Below are positions 4,231 through 6,619 of a stretch of 6,619 nucleotides of DNA, piece after piece. Each line of letters opens with the position of its first letter. Within the stretch, counting starts at the first letter, position 1. The DNA is taken from the NCBI GenBank assembly GCA_009928745.1, contig SACC01000070.1:1-6619 (forward strand), written 5' to 3'. The position numbers and the translations under genes are program-made. Source of the stretch: Clostridia bacterium (GTDB lineage: Bacteria; Bacillota; Clostridia; Christensenellales; CAG-1252). The notes beneath the pieces were generated by a model. The model was not told the DNA's origin, searched no databases, and saw only the letters and a program-made list of their open reading frames with translations.

Positions 4231-6619
4231 ATGGCTAATATAAAAACAAAAATAATTTTTCCGATTTTAACAATATTGTTAGCAGTATGTATTATGCTGG
4301 CTTTTTCTTTGACGACTCCCGATTTGGCTAAAGCTGGCGTATCCGACATATATATTGACATTGATTTGAGTTTGGCAGGTAACGGCACCAGTGTGTATAA
4401 CGGGTCGGGGATTGCTGCGCAGGCATCGGTATGGCAGAGTACGGACAATACGAATTGGACATCCTCACCGTTTAATGCCTATGAGATAAAATATTATTCG
4501 GGAACGACATTGCTTGCCAGTGCGCCTGCTGAGGTAGGTACATACAGCGCAAGGGCTGTTTCTACATATACAGGACAGGGATACCTTACCACCTCGGGTA
4601 CCGCTGTAACCAACGGGCTTGTTATAAAAACCTATACATATTCCATAATTTATAACCATTTTGCAATAAGTTATCTTACTCCCGCCTCGTTAGTGGCTGA
4701 CGGGAATGACCATATAGCTGAGGTTGGCGCGTCAATATATTGCGAAGGGTTGACACTTGTTCAAGACACAGATTATGAGGTCGAAGTATTATTTGAAGGA
4801 GTTGAGGCGGTTGAAGTAGTAGAAGTAGGTCTTTATACTATCAAAATCTCCATGCTTGACGATATAGCAAACAGTAATATTGCCGAGAACGATATTTTTA
4901 CTTATGAATTTTACTTGGTTTCCAGTGAAGTTACAGCAAGCCTATTAAGCAATAAGCTGTATTATACAGGCGCAGAGAACGCGCCAGTTCTAGCAGGCAA
5001 CATTAACGACTTGGATTTTGAAGATAAATTCGACATATTTTTTGTGGAAAAAATTCTCAATTCAACTAACGGTTACAGACTTAGCTCAGTTCCGCCAATT
5101 AATGTCGGCGACTATATTTTGCGCATAGTTTTTAATAGCGATATACCTTCTTACGGATTAGAAGAGAACGATCATATCGATTTAAGTTTTCAGATTGTTC
5201 CAAAGCCGTATAAGGTGGTATACCAAGGCGACGGGGCAAGCTTTATGGCGAATAACGCCATAGTTCAGCAAAATCCCAGTATGACAATTACCGCTGCATT
5301 TACTAACTTAAATGATCAGCCGATTAACATTACTACAAGCGATTATGCACTTACATATTGGGAATACGACGAAGTTGAGGGTGATTTTTTGGACTTGGCG
5401 GCAGGACAAAAGCCAATGGGCATCGGCAGGTATCAAGTAAGACTTGAATTCAACAAACAGATACCGCAAGAAGGTCAAAACACTTTTGGAAGCGCGCACC
5501 CCAATTATAAGATATTATCGGGCGAAATAATTGTATACGAATTCCAAATTGTTAATGCAGTTAATTACGTTGTCGGCAATACTTTCTTGTATACCGGCTC
5601 TCCGGTAGTGATTAACCCCGCATTATCTTATCAATCTATCAGTATTCAAAACAATCCTTCGACCACAATATATGAAGTTAAGTACATTTACGGAGGCGTT
5701 GAGAACAGCGCCGCGCCTACGCAAGTAGGTAGTTACATCGGCATAGTCAGATTCTTGCTGGATTACAATTCGGGCGGAAAACTGATTGCAAGCGCCGGAG
5801 ACGAATATAGATTCTATTTCCGAATAAATTATTCTGCGCCTACAATAGCAGTAAACTATGCGGCAGGCAATTTTTCCGTAACATGTCAAGACAAGGCAAC
5901 TTTTGAAGAAGGCGTTGATTACACACTGGTAAGTTATATATCACTTAACGGTATTTTCTATTTGACCGACGATTTAACCGGAGTCGGCACATATCGTACA
6001 ATCGTAACTATAATCGCCGAAGACAAGGCAAAAGGCTTGCTTGTCGGCGACAGCTATGTGAAAGTACTTTCAGTATCCGGCGGCAATCCATCAATAATAA
6101 GAATGTCTGTTGCGAACTTCGCATACAGCGGCAATATTAAGCCAGTAACCTCAACCTTTGGCACAGGTATCGAACGCGTGCAAAATATAGATTATACAAT
6201 TAAATACTTTGCATATAAGAACGGCGTAATTGACGCTGAATGCGGTTATCCTGTGCTGCCGGGAACTTATAGGGCAGTAATGACATTCAATAAGGCGGAT
6301 AATTATTTTGGAGTTGCTTCCGGTTATGAAGTCGTATATGATTATACGATTACTCCTATGAATTTCGTTGTAGCGTTTACTCCCTCGGCAGGAGATTTGG
6401 TTTATGATAAAGCTGAAAAACTGTTTACCGCGTCATTTAAGGCTAATAACCGTCCAGTTACTATTGACGGCGAGGATTACGATATAAACTTTAGACCTCA
6501 AGCTTCAACTGATTATGCGGATTTTGTACCTACCGGCTACATTAATGCAGGAACTTATCGCGTAGCTGTGGTATTTAGCGAAGACAGCGGATATCAAAAA
6601 TACGGCATCTCTATTGAGG
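4231..6619 (+). CDS. Large secreted surface protein of tandem MBG-like/Ig-like domains, 3'-truncated by the window edge
   Basis: The frame is open from ATG 4231 to the window end: 796 codons and no stop. It begins with a Sec signal peptide (KTK followed by a hydrophobic core at about 8-27) and a likely cleavage site after Ala33-Lys34-Ala35. The rest is a chain of beta-rich domains. Each ends in a G-x-Y strand motif such as VGTYSARAV, VGDYILRIVF, PGTYRAVMTF or AGTYRVAVVF, seen eight times, and several begin with a Y-[NTS]-G motif (Tyr56, Tyr245, Tyr454, Tyr632). This is the pattern of MBG/YDG-type bacterial Ig-like repeats found in adhesins and other cell-surface proteins. No enzyme domain is visible. 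The C-terminus, where an LPXTG, S-layer or membrane anchor would be expected, lies outside. Cysteines are few. The AGAGGTG site and the promoter at 4166-4194 support the start. An adhesin or surface-stalk role is inferred. Confidence 0.9.
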   Translation, partial: MANIKTKIIFPILTILLAVCIMLAFSLTTPDLAKAGVSDIYIDIDLSLAGNGTSVYNGSGIAAQASVWQSTDNTNWTSSPFNAYEIKYYSGTTLLASAPAEVGTYSARAVSTYTGQGYLTTSGTAVTNGLVIKTYTYSIIYNHFAISYLTPASLVADGNDHIAEVGASIYCEGLTLVQDTDYEVEVLFEGVEAVEVVEVGLYTIKISMLDDIANSNIAENDIFTYEFYLVSSEVTASLLSNKLYYTGAENAPVLAGNINDLDFEDKFDIFFVEKILNSTNGYRLSSVPPINVGDYILRIVFNSDIPSYGLEENDHIDLSFQIVPKPYKVVYQGDGASFMANNAIVQQNPSMTITAAFTNLNDQPINITTSDYALTYWEYDEVEGDFLDLAAGQKPMGIGRYQVRLEFNKQIPQEGQNTFGSAHPNYKILSGEIIVYEFQIVNAVNYVVGNTFLYTGSPVVINPALSYQSISIQNNPSTTIYEVKYIYGGVENSAAPTQVGSYIGIVRFLLDYNSGGKLIASAGDEYRFYFRINYSAPTIAVNYAAGNFSVTCQDKATFEEGVDYTLVSYISLNGIFYLTDDLTGVGTYRTIVTIIAEDKAKGLLVGDSYVKVLSVSGGNPSIIRMSVANFAYSGNIKPVTSTFGTGIERVQNIDYTIKYFAYKNGVIDAECGYPVLPGTYRAVMTFNKADNYFGVASGYEVVYDYTITPMNFVVAFTPSAGDLVYDKAEKLFTASFKANNRPVTIDGEDYDINFRPQASTDYADFVPTGYINAGTYRVAVVFSEDSGYQKYGISIE
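4534..6576 (+). repeat. Eight diverged protein repeats marked by the G-x-Y strand motif
   Basis: The domain-ending motif starts at residues 102, 199, 292, 398, 499, 585, 677 and 773 of the surface protein, a spacing of 97, 93, 106, 101, 86, 92 and 96 residues. This fits one roughly 95-residue Ig-like domain per repeat. The repeats are old: the residues around Gly and Tyr and the alternating hydrophobic strand after them are kept, while the DNA copies show no obvious long identity. The coordinates given run from the first to the last motif in the window. Confidence 0.8.

Noticed and set aside
4276..4290. Lipoprotein signal (LLAVC) in the surface protein
   Set aside because: The residue before Cys20 is Val, not Gly, Ala or Ser, and a better signal peptidase I site (AKA) follows at residues 33-35.

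Overview
This AT-rich window most likely comes from the chromosome of a low-GC, Gram-positive-type bacterium (Firmicutes, probably a Clostridia-like lineage). The evidence is strong AGGAGG/GAGGTG ribosome-binding sites, sigma-A promoters with near-perfect -35/-10 boxes, a PilD/PilB gene pair of the Firmicute kind, and exported proteins with Sec signal peptides. The lineage is an inference; no marker gene fixes it.

Layout. (1) Positions 1-609: the 3' part of a prepilin peptidase gene, cut by the left edge. (2) 610-738: a short spacer with an imperfect inverted repeat and a textbook TTGACA-N17-TATAAT promoter. (3) 739-2418: a complete PilB/GspE-type secretion/assembly ATPase. (4) 2457-2483: a perfect bidirectional terminator between two converging genes. 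(5) 2495-2953, minus strand: a small type IV prepilin with a class III leader (cleavage G/FTLVE) and its own strong promoter. (6) 3074-3868, plus strand: an exported protein of unknown function, diverging from the prepilin. (7) 3896-4057: a possible 53-aa TTG-start ORF, with a good ribosome-binding site, in the same frame as the preceding gene. (8) 4058-4230: a very AT-rich spacer holding an extended -10 promoter. (9) 4231 to the right edge: the first 796 codons of a large secreted surface protein made of repeated MBG-like/Ig-like beta domains. It is still open at the window end.

How the parts fit. The ATPase, the leader peptidase and the prepilin are three core parts of one type IV pilus / type II secretion-like fibre machine: the peptidase trims the prepilin leader and the ATPase powers assembly. 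The membrane platform protein (PilC/GspF) is not visible here, and the prepilin is a separate, convergent transcription unit rather than part of the usual pilB-pilC-pilin operon. The two exported proteins to the right have no demonstrated link to the pilus genes beyond proximity. Nothing in the window looks like a mobile element, tRNA, rRNA or CRISPR array. The items most worth a second look are the split pilus locus, the unknown exported protein with the small ORF after it, and the repeat architecture of the surface protein.
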